From Ruminococcus sp. XPD3002 (GTDB taxonomy: Bacteria; Bacillota; Clostridia; Oscillospirales; Ruminococcaceae), in contig FPJT01000011.1 in NCBI GenBank assembly GCA_900119535.1, positions 1 to 64,000 of the forward strand: 64,000 nucleotides of DNA. The letters run 5' to 3'. Shown here piece by piece: positions 1 through 7,559 of the stretch. A program made the translations under genes and the position numbers. The first letter of the stretch is position 1; every line of letters starts with the position of its first letter. The notes beneath the pieces are model-generated. The model searched no databases. It was given only the letters and a program-made list of their open reading frames with translations, and had not been told where the DNA came from.

Positions 1-420
1 TTTTTTGATAGTGATCGTACTATTTCAAATGTTGAAAATTATTATTCCACCTCTCCAGCTGAATATAGTGGTGTTATTCGTGGCTACGATAATTCTACAG
101 CGCAAGCCTATGCAGAGAAATACAACTACAAATTCGAGTCCCTCGGCGCCGCTCCCGAAGATAATGCAACAGAGTCAGGCGACCTTAACAGCGACGGCAA
201 AATAGATGCAAACGATGCTACACTTGTCCTCGTTAACTACTCTTTGCTGTCAACAGGTGAAAAGATGCAGCTGACAGAGAGTCAGCAGAAAGCCGCAGAC
301 GTAAACGGCGACGGAAAGATAGATTCCTCAGATGCTACAACTATACTGCAATACTACTCTTACCTTTCAACAGGCGGTGATTTAGTGTTCAAAGAATATA
401 TGAAGCAAAACGGTAAATGA
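1..420 (+). CDS. C-terminal end of a secreted LRR/dockerin protein (5' end outside window)
   Basis: Frame 1 is open from the first base to a TGA at 418-420, giving 139 residues with no start in the window. The first 50 residues resemble the last repeat of a BspA-like LRR_5 protein (a GYDNSTAQAYAEKY stretch). Residues about 62-125 form a type I dockerin: two EF-hand-like calcium loops, DLNSDGKIDANDA and DVNGDGKIDSSDA, each followed by a helix containing YSxLSTG. In Ruminococcus, dockerins bind cohesins on scaffoldins and attach secreted enzymes to a cellulosome-like complex, so this protein is probably extracellular. The catalytic or binding part is outside the window. A strong terminator follows directly. 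Confidence 0.88.
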   Translation, partial: FFDSDRTISNVENYYSTSPAEYSGVIRGYDNSTAQAYAEKYNYKFESLGAAPEDNATESGDLNSDGKIDANDATLVLVNYSLLSTGEKMQLTESQQKAADVNGDGKIDSSDATTILQYYSYLSTGGDLVFKEYMKQNGK

Positions 421-424
421 GGAA

Positions 425-463
425 AAAATCTCCCTGACAATTTATTGTTGTCAGGGAGATTTT
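425..463. terminator. Bidirectional intrinsic terminator
   Basis: Perfect 16-bp inverted repeat (AAAATCTCCCTGACAA, 7-base loop, then its complement). The A/T ends give a T-tract on either strand, so it can end both the rightward dockerin gene and the leftward recombinase gene. Confidence 0.88.
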
Positions 464-464
464 G

Positions 465-478
465 GCTATTATAGCACA
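465..478. repeat. Left copy of a 14-bp inverted repeat around the recombinase gene
   Basis: GCTATTATAGCACA at 465-478 is the exact reverse complement of the first 14 bases of the palindrome at 1288-1304. The two copies bracket the serine recombinase gene and its upstream region. Confidence 0.5.
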
Positions 479-480
479 AT

Positions 481-1158
481 TTATTCAGATTTAAGCTCTT
501 TCTTATACTTATAATACGTATTTCTGCTGATATTGGCAAGTTTTATGCACTCCTGATCAGAGAGAGTGCCGCCGAAAGATTTGGAATGCTTTTTTATAAG
601 TTCCTTTGCAGGAGCTTCTTTTTTTATATTCAGACGTTTACCTTTTGTACCACCAATCTGTTTTCCATTGAGCCGAGCTGTTTCAATCCCTTCTTTTGTT
701 CTTTGACGAAGATCGGATACTTCTTTCTCTGATTGTTCAAAAGCAAGTTCAATCTGACGAGCAGCAAGCAACCGAAGGACTTTATTTGTTGCTGTAATAT
801 AGATATCAGCTATGTCATTTCCTACAAGCTCAATTCCACTACTGAGAGCTTGTTTATATGTGCTTGTATTCACATGAGGTTCTTTCAAGAACACAAGTTC
901 TATTCCTTTGTCAAAGAGCTGCATATATAGTTCAATACCCTCTGTAGCATTACGGCTCATACGGCTAACGCTGTCAAACACAACAATATCACCGCTTTTG
1001 AGTTTGTTGTTCAGTCTTTTCCAAATTGGACGGGCTGAGGATGTACCTGTGAAAGTTTCTTTGAAAATTACTGCATTCGGAAAAGAAAAATGAATATTTC
1101 TTTCCTGTCTGATGAGACTTTGTTTGATAGTTGAGATTCTACAGTAACCGTAGATCAT
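481..1158 (-). CDS. Serine recombinase (resolvase/invertase family)
   Basis: 225-residue small serine recombinase. The N-terminal catalytic domain begins YGYCRIST, where Ser9 is the predicted nucleophile. It carries the DSVSRMSRN motif typical of the family and a long E-helix region (about residues 100-145), followed by a C-terminal helix-turn-helix (about 175-215, ending TYYKYKK). The ATG at 1158 is preferred because AGGGAG lies 8 bases upstream; a GTG at 1167 overlaps that ribosome binding site. Such enzymes do resolution, inversion or transposon-linked recombination at short sites. The substrate is unknown. No transposase is adjacent, but short inverted repeats flank the gene. Confidence 0.85.
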   Translation of the reverse strand: MIYGYCRISTIKQSLIRQERNIHFSFPNAVIFKETFTGTSSARPIWKRLNNKLKSGDIVVFDSVSRMSRNATEGIELYMQLFDKGIELVFLKEPHVNTSTYKQALSSGIELVGNDIADIYITATNKVLRLLAARQIELAFEQSEKEVSDLRQRTKEGIETARLNGKQIGGTKGKRLNIKKEAPAKELIKKHSKSFGGTLSDQECIKLANISRNTYYKYKKELKSE

Positions 1159-1199
1159 GTGAATCACTCCCTTTTAGTATTAAAACTGACGATCGCTGC

Positions 1200-1283
1200 T
1201 TTTGGTACTTTATATCATAACTCATTTTTGTATGGAAGGCAACAGTTTTGGTACTTATTAGATATACGTAAGATTTGGTATTG
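1200..1283. repeat. Direct repeats TTTTGGTACTT upstream of the recombinase gene
   Basis: TTTTGGTACTT occurs at 1200-1210 and 1246-1256, with a degenerate third copy ATTTGGTATTG at 1273-1283. They lie just upstream of the recombinase gene, where subsites bound by a serine recombinase or its own operator could be. Function is inferred from position only. Confidence 0.35.
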
Positions 1284-1287
1284 GAAA

Positions 1288-1304
1288 TGTGCTATAATAG
1301 CACA
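1288..1304. repeat. Right copy of the inverted repeat (17-nt palindrome)
   Basis: TGTGCTATAATAGCACA is a near-perfect palindrome. Its first 14 bases are an inverted copy of 465-478. It is followed by a T-run (1305-1310), so it could also serve as a weak terminator. Confidence 0.45.
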
Positions 1305-1338
1305 TTTTTTATTTAGTTTAACTCTGATGATAATTGTA

Positions 1339-1755
1339 TCAACTTTGGACTAAATTTTTCATATATGAGTCAACAATAGTCTGATGCTCTCCAAGCTCAA
1401 TTCCAAGCGCTGCTGCCTGTGCAATCTTTTCGGCAGAGGGATGGCCCTTAGAAAGGTTACGTATACCTCCTTTTACTTCAAATGGCAAGCCATTGTTTAG
1501 CGACTTGCTGACAGTGATTGTTTCCGTATCCACAACTGTGGTTAATTCAGAAGCTGTTTTGATAATAGAAGGATCAGCAATCTGAGAAATATTGCTTGAA
1601 AGCTCTTTGCCGTTTTTTATAAGTGATATAAGTGTATCCTTGTTCTTAAAAACAAGAACACCTACACCAACTGTTGCGACACCACCACTGATAATGAAAA
1701 CCTTATGCTTATTACGCTCCCACCATGTCATTTCATTTTTCTTCTGTTCGTTCAT
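1339..1755 (-). CDS. Small single-pass membrane protein, unknown function
   Basis: 138 residues, not recognised. Residues about 18-36 (VFIISGGVATVGVGVLVF) are a glycine/valine-rich membrane segment after a charged N-terminus containing WW. The remainder is soluble and hydrophilic. A ribosome binding site (AAGGAGGG) precedes the ATG at 1755. It lies 150 bases downstream of the NERD nuclease gene on the same strand and may be co-transcribed with it. All three leftward genes here (this one, the NERD protein and the XRE protein) carry glycine-rich hydrophobic segments, which suggests shared membrane localisation. That link is inference. Confidence 0.6.
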   Translation of the reverse strand: MNEQKKNEMTWWERNKHKVFIISGGVATVGVGVLVFKNKDTLISLIKNGKELSSNISQIADPSIIKTASELTTVVDTETITVSKSLNNGLPFEVKGGIRNLSKGHPSAEKIAQAAALGIELGEHQTIVDSYMKNLVQS

Positions 1756-1905
1756 ACTAATTTAGCCCTCCTTAGTTTTAGACAACTAGAATTACAGTCA
1801 TCAAAGTTCGTGTGTGACTTCTGTTTCCTATGAAAAGAAAAGCAAACCCATTCATAATCCGTACTTGATATGAATTATATAAGTGTGTTAAAACTCTCCT
1901 TCATA

Positions 1906-3072
1906 TTAATTCCTCAATGCAATTCGCTTTCCGAGTGCAAATCTTAAACCATCAAACGCAGCACTTGCAAAGGCAACTCCTATAACAGATGCTACCGCTT
2001 TTTTATTCTTGTTAACTCTATCTATATGAGTAACACTATCGCGATTCTTTCCTATCGCTTTATCCCCAGTTTTTGCTATTTTGGTTTCACTTTTAGTCTC
2101 CTCAGGATTTTCAAGCAGAACTAACAGATTTGCAAAATCTTTCTTAAACTCATCCATATTGATCGACATTCTATATTCTTCTGAACACCTTGCTTCGGTA
2201 ATTGCAGCCATCATAGCATTTATATCGTCATGTGTATACCAACGATCACTTGTAAACTTATCAATGAAATAAGGAAGCACTTTACATGAACAGACCTTAA
2301 TATAACGATATTTGTTTTCCACATCTATGCCTTGATTTGAAAATGCAAGAATTTTAAATATTTTCAAATCACTTAATCCTGTCTTTTCAAGAGCTTTTCT
2401 AAGAAGCATTTCACGTTCATCAATTTTTCTAGCAATGTTCCCATCGCAATGTAAGTTTTTTCCGTTTCTGATGAAGTTTCCTTTTTCATCAATGAATACA
2501 TTTTTTTTACTATTTTTTACCTCAATCAAAAAGATACAATTATTAGTAATTACAATAGCATCGATCTCCTTTCGAATTCCGTCATATTCGAGTTCGACAT
2601 TATAAAGAACTTCATGTTGACAACTAATATCATTCAGAGCTTGATGACATATTTCTTCTCCTCTGATTCCTGAAATCAAACCACGAGTATCGTTGATTAT
2701 GTCTTTAAACCCTTTTTCAACTTTTTTAAATTCATGATATGGAATACTATTGCACCTACTATAACGGTTACGTATTTCATCTATGATATGCCAATATCTT
2801 TTATCGTCCTCATCTAGTTCGTCAAAAATTGCTTGCAGATAATTTTTTTCATACTTATTGTTGGGATTATTATATGTATCCGATTTATCAGAGCTGATTC
2901 CTTTGTTAACTCCCTCTTTTTCAGTGATTTCACGCCCATTATTGAATACAAGATCTGCTAATTCTTTCTGTAATTTAAGTGATTCGGACAAAACCTCTCT
3001 TTTTGTGTAACTGACATTAGAAAAAGCAGTTATTTGAGAAAGTATTTCATTTACCCTTTTTTCATATTTCAT
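1906..3072 (-). CDS. NERD-domain (PD-(D/E)XK-like) nuclease protein
   Basis: 388 residues. The middle (about 133-260) matches a NERD nuclease-related domain: a GEE motif at 138-140, then KEID (Asp171), then LIEVKN with Glu184 and Lys186. This is the E..D..ExK arrangement of the PD-(D/E)XK fold. The N-terminal 130 residues are charged and helical. The C-terminus (about 360-388) is hydrophobic and glycine/alanine-rich with a final basic GKRIALRN, a possible membrane anchor. GGGAGG precedes the ATG. NERD proteins are predicted to act on nucleic acid, and several defence systems use them. Its neighbours (XRE regulator, type I RM operon) fit a defence role, which is inferred. Confidence 0.75.
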   Translation of the reverse strand: MKYEKRVNEILSQITAFSNVSYTKREVLSESLKLQKELADLVFNNGREITEKEGVNKGISSDKSDTYNNPNNKYEKNYLQAIFDELDEDDKRYWHIIDEIRNRYSRCNSIPYHEFKKVEKGFKDIINDTRGLISGIRGEEICHQALNDISCQHEVLYNVELEYDGIRKEIDAIVITNNCIFLIEVKNSKKNVFIDEKGNFIRNGKNLHCDGNIARKIDEREMLLRKALEKTGLSDLKIFKILAFSNQGIDVENKYRYIKVCSCKVLPYFIDKFTSDRWYTHDDINAMMAAITEARCSEEYRMSINMDEFKKDFANLLVLLENPEETKSETKIAKTGDKAIGKNRDSVTHIDRVNKNKKAVASVIGVAFASAAFDGLRFALGKRIALRN

Positions 3073-3201
3073 TTTTATTCCTCCCTCATGTTTAAGCGAC
3101 AGGTTTATTCTGTAAATAGGTTACTTCACAACCAAGAAATGACTTTTTAAAAGGTTTTGTCGTAATTCCTCCTTTGGTTTTTGTTTTGATTATTGTGAAT
3201 A

Positions 3202-4050
3202 TCATTCATTTTTATCTTCAGAAATGAATTTGGATTCGTTTTTTTCATTTTGAATGTTCATAATTTTTTCAGTATATTCACGCTCCTTTATTTCGATATT
3301 ATTTATTTCTTCAAGAATTTCATTTACAATCTCATTGTTTTTGCCAGAATTTGATTCAACTTCTCTTACTAAAAGTGAGCAATATTTTCCCTTTTGCTTT
3401 AACAGTGAACGATATTCTTGATATACTGACAATAATCTGCTAATCTCGATAAATTGCTTATATTCATCTATTTCAGCATCATTCTGCTGCGTTATATCCG
3501 CTAATCGCTCATATTTCTCACGAAAAGAATCTATCTTGTCATTTAGTATAACTACATGTGCCTCTATTCTTGATAATTCTTTATATATTAACTTTATACT
3601 GCTATGTAATTGAGCTTTATTGGAAGAATTGGATATACCTAGGATTCCTCCTATCAAGCCCAAACCTAATGCGCCTCCTGCAGCAACAGAATAGGCTATA
3701 GGATTCAACAGCATCAAAGGAACAGAACCCCAAAGAGCTGCAGAACCTCCAATAGCTAGAGCTTTTTTATTTTTCTCATTGTTTCTAACTTTATTATGTA
3801 AAACTATGTTTCTAATTTCTGATGAATCATTATTTTCTGAAAAAACGAAAAAGGCTTCATCAGATAATAATACTGATTTAGGAATATTAAGTGCGTTTGC
3901 AAGTTTTAGTAAATTTTCTCCTTTAGGCTGACGCTCTCCATTTTCATAATACTGTATAGCACGTGTAGAAATATTTGCTTTTTTGGCCAATGTATTTTGA
4001 GTCATGCCTCTGAGTTCTCTCAATTTTACTAAACGTTCTGATAATTTCAT
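3202..4050 (-). CDS. XRE-family regulator with membrane hairpin and coiled coil
   Basis: 282 residues. Residues 4-60 form an HTH_3/XRE domain (RELRGMTQNTLAKKANIS...YYENGERQP). Residues about 97-140 are a long glycine/alanine-rich hydrophobic stretch that could form a membrane hairpin. Residues 150-282 are charged and predicted coiled coil. The ATG at 4050 is chosen because AAAGGAA lies 6-7 bases upstream; an ATG at 4065 has no such site. The gene has its own consensus promoter, and repeated TTTGTTCG motifs downstream of the -10 suggest autoregulation. A DNA-binding domain tethered to a membrane hairpin is unusual for a plain repressor and could sense a membrane event. Confidence 0.78.
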   Translation of the reverse strand: MKLSERLVKLRELRGMTQNTLAKKANISTRAIQYYENGERQPKGENLLKLANALNIPKSVLLSDEAFFVFSENNDSSEIRNIVLHNKVRNNEKNKKALAIGGSAALWGSVPLMLLNPIAYSVAAGGALGLGLIGGILGISNSSNKAQLHSSIKLIYKELSRIEAHVVILNDKIDSFREKYERLADITQQNDAEIDEYKQFIEISRLLSVYQEYRSLLKQKGKYCSLLVREVESNSGKNNEIVNEILEEINNIEIKEREYTEKIMNIQNEKNESKFISEDKNE

Positions 4051-4067
4051 AATAATTCCTTTCATTA

Positions 4068-4240
4068 TAATTTGTTCGTTAATACGGTGCGTAATTTGTT
4101 CGTGTTTTGTTCGCTTTTATAATACTACAATATTGCAGAAATGTCAATGCTTTCTAGAAAAATCGTCATATTCTACAATTGTGCTGCGTAAAAATTGGCA
4201 GATAAAACAAAAATGTTCGCATATATTCACGAACACGAAC
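4068..4240. promoter_or_regulatory. Operator-like GTTCG repeats in the XRE promoter region
   Basis: TAATTTGTTCGT occurs at 4068-4079 and again at 4092-4103 (24 bp apart), with a third TTTTGTTCG at 4105-4113. These sit between the leftward -10 box and the XRE start codon. About 100 bp further on, TGTTCG (4214-4219) and CGAACA (4230-4235) form a 6-bp inverted repeat, followed by another CGAAC. The placement fits autorepression by the XRE protein. Confidence 0.55.
4119..4147 (-). promoter_or_regulatory. SigA-type promoter of the XRE gene
   Basis: On the minus strand: -35 TTGACA (4147-4142), 17-bp spacer, -10 TATTAT (4124-4119). The operator-like GTTCG repeats start just downstream. Confidence 0.75.
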
Positions 4241-4335
4241 TCAATAGAATATTTCTTTGATTGAGATCTACAAATATTTTAGCATAAATAATAAGGTAAC
4301 AATACGTATATCTTGAATGATAGTTAATCAAAAAA

Positions 4336-4355
4336 GCTCCGTTTAATGACGGAGC
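4336..4355 (-). terminator. Orphan intrinsic terminator
   Basis: GCTCCGT / ACGGAGC stem with a 6-base loop, followed on the minus strand by six T residues. No leftward gene precedes it here; it may insulate the hsd operon side or be a relic of a lost gene. Confidence 0.6.
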
Positions 4356-4493
4356 GTGGTATTATAAGTAATCGTTGTAAAGTAATTTGGTAGTAATAGA
4401 AAAAAGAAATCTATGAAGACAGTTTAAAGCTTTTTCGTCCAGCAATGGCATATATTAGACACGCGCTGTAATGTGCATATTTGTCAAGAACTA

Positions 4494-4522
4494 TTGCTTA
4501 ATTCCATTAAATGTGTTATAAT
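4494..4522 (+). promoter_or_regulatory. SigA-type promoter of the hsd operon
   Basis: -35 TTGCTT at 4494-4499, 17-bp spacer, -10 TATAAT at 4517-4522, 32 bp before the hsdM start codon. Confidence 0.72.
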
Positions 4523-4554
4523 AAAATAAATATAAGCATTTTTAGGAGAACGTT

Positions 4555-6381
4555 ATGATAAATATAAGAAAACTTGAAGCAGAGCTGTGGGAATCGGCTG
4601 ATCTGCTTCGTGCAGGCTCAAAACTTACATCGAATCAGTACTGTATGCCCGTACTGGGACTGATCTTTCTCAGATATGCTTACAGCCGCTTCAAAATGGT
4701 TGAAGCAGAGATACTGAAAGATCGCCCTAAGCGTGGCGGACGTGTTATGCCTGTTGAAGCAAGCGACTTTGCGGCAAAGAGCGCCCTCTTCCTGCCCGAA
4801 GAAGCTCAGTATAAGTATCTCGTTAATCTGCCTGAGAATATAGCTGCAGCTGAACTCAAAAACCGCTCCGGTCATACCATGAACAGTCTCGGTGAAGTAG
4901 TAAATAATGCTATGCAGCTTGTTGAGGAGCAGAGCGAACAGCTCACAGGTGTTCTGCCTAAGGATTATACTATATTCTCGGACGAGCTTCTCTCAGAACT
5001 GCTCAGAATTTTCAATAACAGCGCTCTCGATGATATAGACGGAGATATCGTTGGTCGTATCTACGAGTATTTCCTGAATAAATTTGCAAAGAACATCGCT
5101 CAGGACGACGGAGTGTTCTTTACTCCTAAGTCCCTCGTTAAGATGATAGTCAATATCATAGAGCCGAAAAGCGGAACACTGCTTGATCCTGCCTGCGGAA
5201 GCGGCGGTATGTTCATTCAGAGCGGCGACTTCGTAAATGCCGCAGGTATGCACGCTAACAGTGCTATGACGTTCTATGGACAGGAAAAGGTGGAGTATAA
5301 CGCTCAGCTCTGTCTTATGAATATGGCTGTACACGGTCTGACAGGTGTTATCAAGTCGGGCGATGAGGCAAACACTTTCTACCATGATGCACACAACCTC
5401 AATGGTAAGTGCGATTACGTCATGGCGAATCCTCCTTTTAATGTGGACAAGGTCAAGGCTGAATCCTGTGAGAATGCAGGTCGTCTGCCGTTTGGACTGC
5501 CCAGCGTTAATAAGAGCAAGGAAGTTGGCAACGCAAACTACTTGTGGATCTCCTACTTCTACTCCTATCTCAATGAAACAGGCAGAGCCGGTTTTGTTAT
5601 GGCTTCTTCGGCTACGGACAGTCAAAGCAGGGACAAGGATATCCGTGAACAGCTTGTAAAAACAGGCGACGTTGATGTTATGATCTCGGTCGGCAATAAC
5701 TTTTTCTATACCAAGTCTCTGCCGTGTTCGCTGTGGTTCTTTGACAAGTCGAAGAATGAAAACATCAGGGACAAAGTGTTGTTCATTGACGCAAGAAACT
5801 ACTATACCGTAGTTGATCGCACTCTCAACGAGTGGAGCGAATGGCAGCTGAAAAACCTTAATGCTATCGTATGGCTGCACCGTGGTGAAACCGAAAAGTA
5901 CAAGAATCTGCTGGCTGAGTACAGAAACGCTCTCGAAATTGATAAAAACTCCGAATTTGAAGAAATTATCAAGGAATGCGATTATCTGCACAAGCATATT
6001 CAGAAGCACTATAAAACCTTGCTTGAGTTAGCAGACCGCAATACAAAGAAGACGCTACAGGCAGAATGTGATGAAAAGCTATCTGAAAATGATGCAAGAA
6101 AGATACTCGCTAAAGAGGCACTCTGGCTGTATGAAAAGTTTGGTGAGGGCGAATACAAGGACATAGAGGGGCTTTGCAAGGCGGCAACGATCAGCGATAT
6201 AAAGGAAAAAGGCTGGTCGCTGACTCCCGGTGCTTATGTTGGTGTTGCTCCTGTGGAGGACGACGGTGTTGACTTTACGGAGCGTATGGCTGAGATACAC
6301 AAGGAGCTGCTTGCTTTGCAGGCTGAGTCCAACTCCCTTATGGAAACCATATCGAAGAATATGGAGGAGTTGGGGGTATGA
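4555..6381 (+). CDS. hsdM: Type I restriction-modification system, methyltransferase subunit HsdM
   Basis: 608 residues. It carries an N-terminal HsdM_N helical domain and an N6-adenine methyltransferase domain with FFTPKSLVKMIV, the AdoMet motif LDPACGSGGMF (Asp211 onward) and the catalytic NPPF (Asn292). The C-terminal 150 residues are charged and probably contact HsdS. With HsdS it forms the methylase that protects host DNA; with HsdR it forms the restriction complex. TTTAGGAG precedes the ATG. The stop overlaps the hsdS start (ATGA at 6378-6381). Codon use is GC-richer than in hsdS and the following gene. Length and motifs are normal, so the subunit should be active. Confidence 0.96.
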   Translation: MINIRKLEAELWESADLLRAGSKLTSNQYCMPVLGLIFLRYAYSRFKMVEAEILKDRPKRGGRVMPVEASDFAAKSALFLPEEAQYKYLVNLPENIAAAELKNRSGHTMNSLGEVVNNAMQLVEEQSEQLTGVLPKDYTIFSDELLSELLRIFNNSALDDIDGDIVGRIYEYFLNKFAKNIAQDDGVFFTPKSLVKMIVNIIEPKSGTLLDPACGSGGMFIQSGDFVNAAGMHANSAMTFYGQEKVEYNAQLCLMNMAVHGLTGVIKSGDEANTFYHDAHNLNGKCDYVMANPPFNVDKVKAESCENAGRLPFGLPSVNKSKEVGNANYLWISYFYSYLNETGRAGFVMASSATDSQSRDKDIREQLVKTGDVDVMISVGNNFFYTKSLPCSLWFFDKSKNENIRDKVLFIDARNYYTVVDRTLNEWSEWQLKNLNAIVWLHRGETEKYKNLLAEYRNALEIDKNSEFEEIIKECDYLHKHIQKHYKTLLELADRNTKKTLQAECDEKLSENDARKILAKEALWLYEKFGEGEYKDIEGLCKAATISDIKEKGWSLTPGAYVGVAPVEDDGVDFTERMAEIHKELLALQAESNSLMETISKNMEELGV

Positions 6382-7559
6382 ATTGGGAGAAATCAAAAAT
6401 TAGTGATGTTTGTAAAATAGGAGATGGTGCTCACGCTTCATTAAAACGTCAAAAAGAAGGAATACCGTACTTGACAGCAAAAAATATTACAAAAAACGGT
6501 ATTGATTATTCAACTCTTGACTACATAAGCGAGGAAACATACACTAAACATTTCAAAAGTAATTCAAATGCACTTACAAAACCATTAGAAAATGACATTT
6601 TATATAGCATTATTGGCAGTATTGGCGGTGTATATAAAGTAAAAAAAGAAACAATTGGAATATCAAGTAGTGTTGCCATATTTAGATGCAATGAAAAGAT
6701 ATCTCCTGATTATCTGTATTATTTCATGAAATCCGATTATTTTGACGCACAAATACAGTCTATACGAGGTGGGGTAGCGCAAGGTTTCATGTCGCTATCC
6801 AAGCTTGCAATGATTGATATTTCATATCCACCACTCGAAACCCAACGCCGCATAGCCTCAATCCTCTCCGCCTACGATGACCTTATCGAAAACAATCAGA
6901 AGCAGATAAAGCTCCTTGAAGAAGCGGCTCAAAGGCTCTATAAAGAGTGGTTCGTCGATCTGCACTTTCCCGGCTGGGAGGAGACAAAGATCGTTGACGG
7001 TGTGCCGGAGGGGTGGGAACGTAAAAAGTTGATTGATATTGCCAATGTACAGTACGGTTATGCTTTTAACGGTTCTTTATTTAATTCAGAAAAGAAAGGA
7101 ATGCCGATTATAAGGATCAGAAACATTCCTTCTTCATCTACAAATGATTATACAACAGAAACGGCAGACGAACAGTATCTTGTTTATAATGGAGATATCG
7201 TCGTTGGTATGGACGGCGAATTTCACATTAATTCTTGGGCAGACGATACAGCTTATTTGGTTCAACGAACTTGCAAAATAAAACCTATTATTCCTGAGAT
7301 GAATGGATATTTATTATGGGCAATTTATGAACCTATAAAATATTTTGAAAAAACGGTTGTTGGTGCAACTGTCGCTCATCTCGGCAAGAAACATATTGAC
7401 ACAATTTCTTTGCTTGTACCGCCACAAAATCTTTACATATACTTACAATCAATATTTGATAAACGTCAATTATTAATGAACCAAAACAAGTTGCTTAAAG
7501 AAGCCCGTGACCGCCTTCTGCCTAAGCTGATGAGCGGAGAATTGGAGGTTTTAAAATGA
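6378..7559 (+). CDS. hsdS: Type I restriction-modification system, specificity subunit HsdS
   Basis: 393 residues with the standard two-half layout. TRD1 spans about 1-150, then a conserved central region (TQRRIASILSAYDDLIENNQ, then LYKEWFVDLHFPGWEE). TRD2 spans about 215-350, followed by a terminal conserved region (KLLKEARDRLLPKLMSGELE). The two target-recognition domains read each half of a bipartite DNA target. The conserved regions are GC-richer and the TRDs markedly AT-rich, a mosaic that fits TRD exchange between strains. It overlaps both neighbours by ATGA, so translation is coupled. The recognition sequence cannot be predicted from this. Confidence 0.95.
   Translation: MNWEKSKISDVCKIGDGAHASLKRQKEGIPYLTAKNITKNGIDYSTLDYISEETYTKHFKSNSNALTKPLENDILYSIIGSIGGVYKVKKETIGISSSVAIFRCNEKISPDYLYYFMKSDYFDAQIQSIRGGVAQGFMSLSKLAMIDISYPPLETQRRIASILSAYDDLIENNQKQIKLLEEAAQRLYKEWFVDLHFPGWEETKIVDGVPEGWERKKLIDIANVQYGYAFNGSLFNSEKKGMPIIRIRNIPSSSTNDYTTETADEQYLVYNGDIVVGMDGEFHINSWADDTAYLVQRTCKIKPIIPEMNGYLLWAIYEPIKYFEKTVVGATVAHLGKKHIDTISLLVPPQNLYIYLQSIFDKRQLLMNQNKLLKEARDRLLPKLMSGELEVLK

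Noticed and set aside
1288..1310. TATAAT within the palindrome at 1288-1304 as a rightward promoter
   Set aside because: There is no -35 at proper distance and no rightward gene follows.
4068..4113. LexA (SOS) boxes at the GTTCG motifs
   Set aside because: The Gram-positive LexA box needs CGAAC and GTTCG in inverted order with a 4-bp gap. These copies are direct repeats with 24-bp spacing.
4993..6009. Long leftward reading frame (338 codons) opposite hsdM
   Set aside because: It is the antisense of a well-supported gene, has no ribosome binding site and no recognisable domain.
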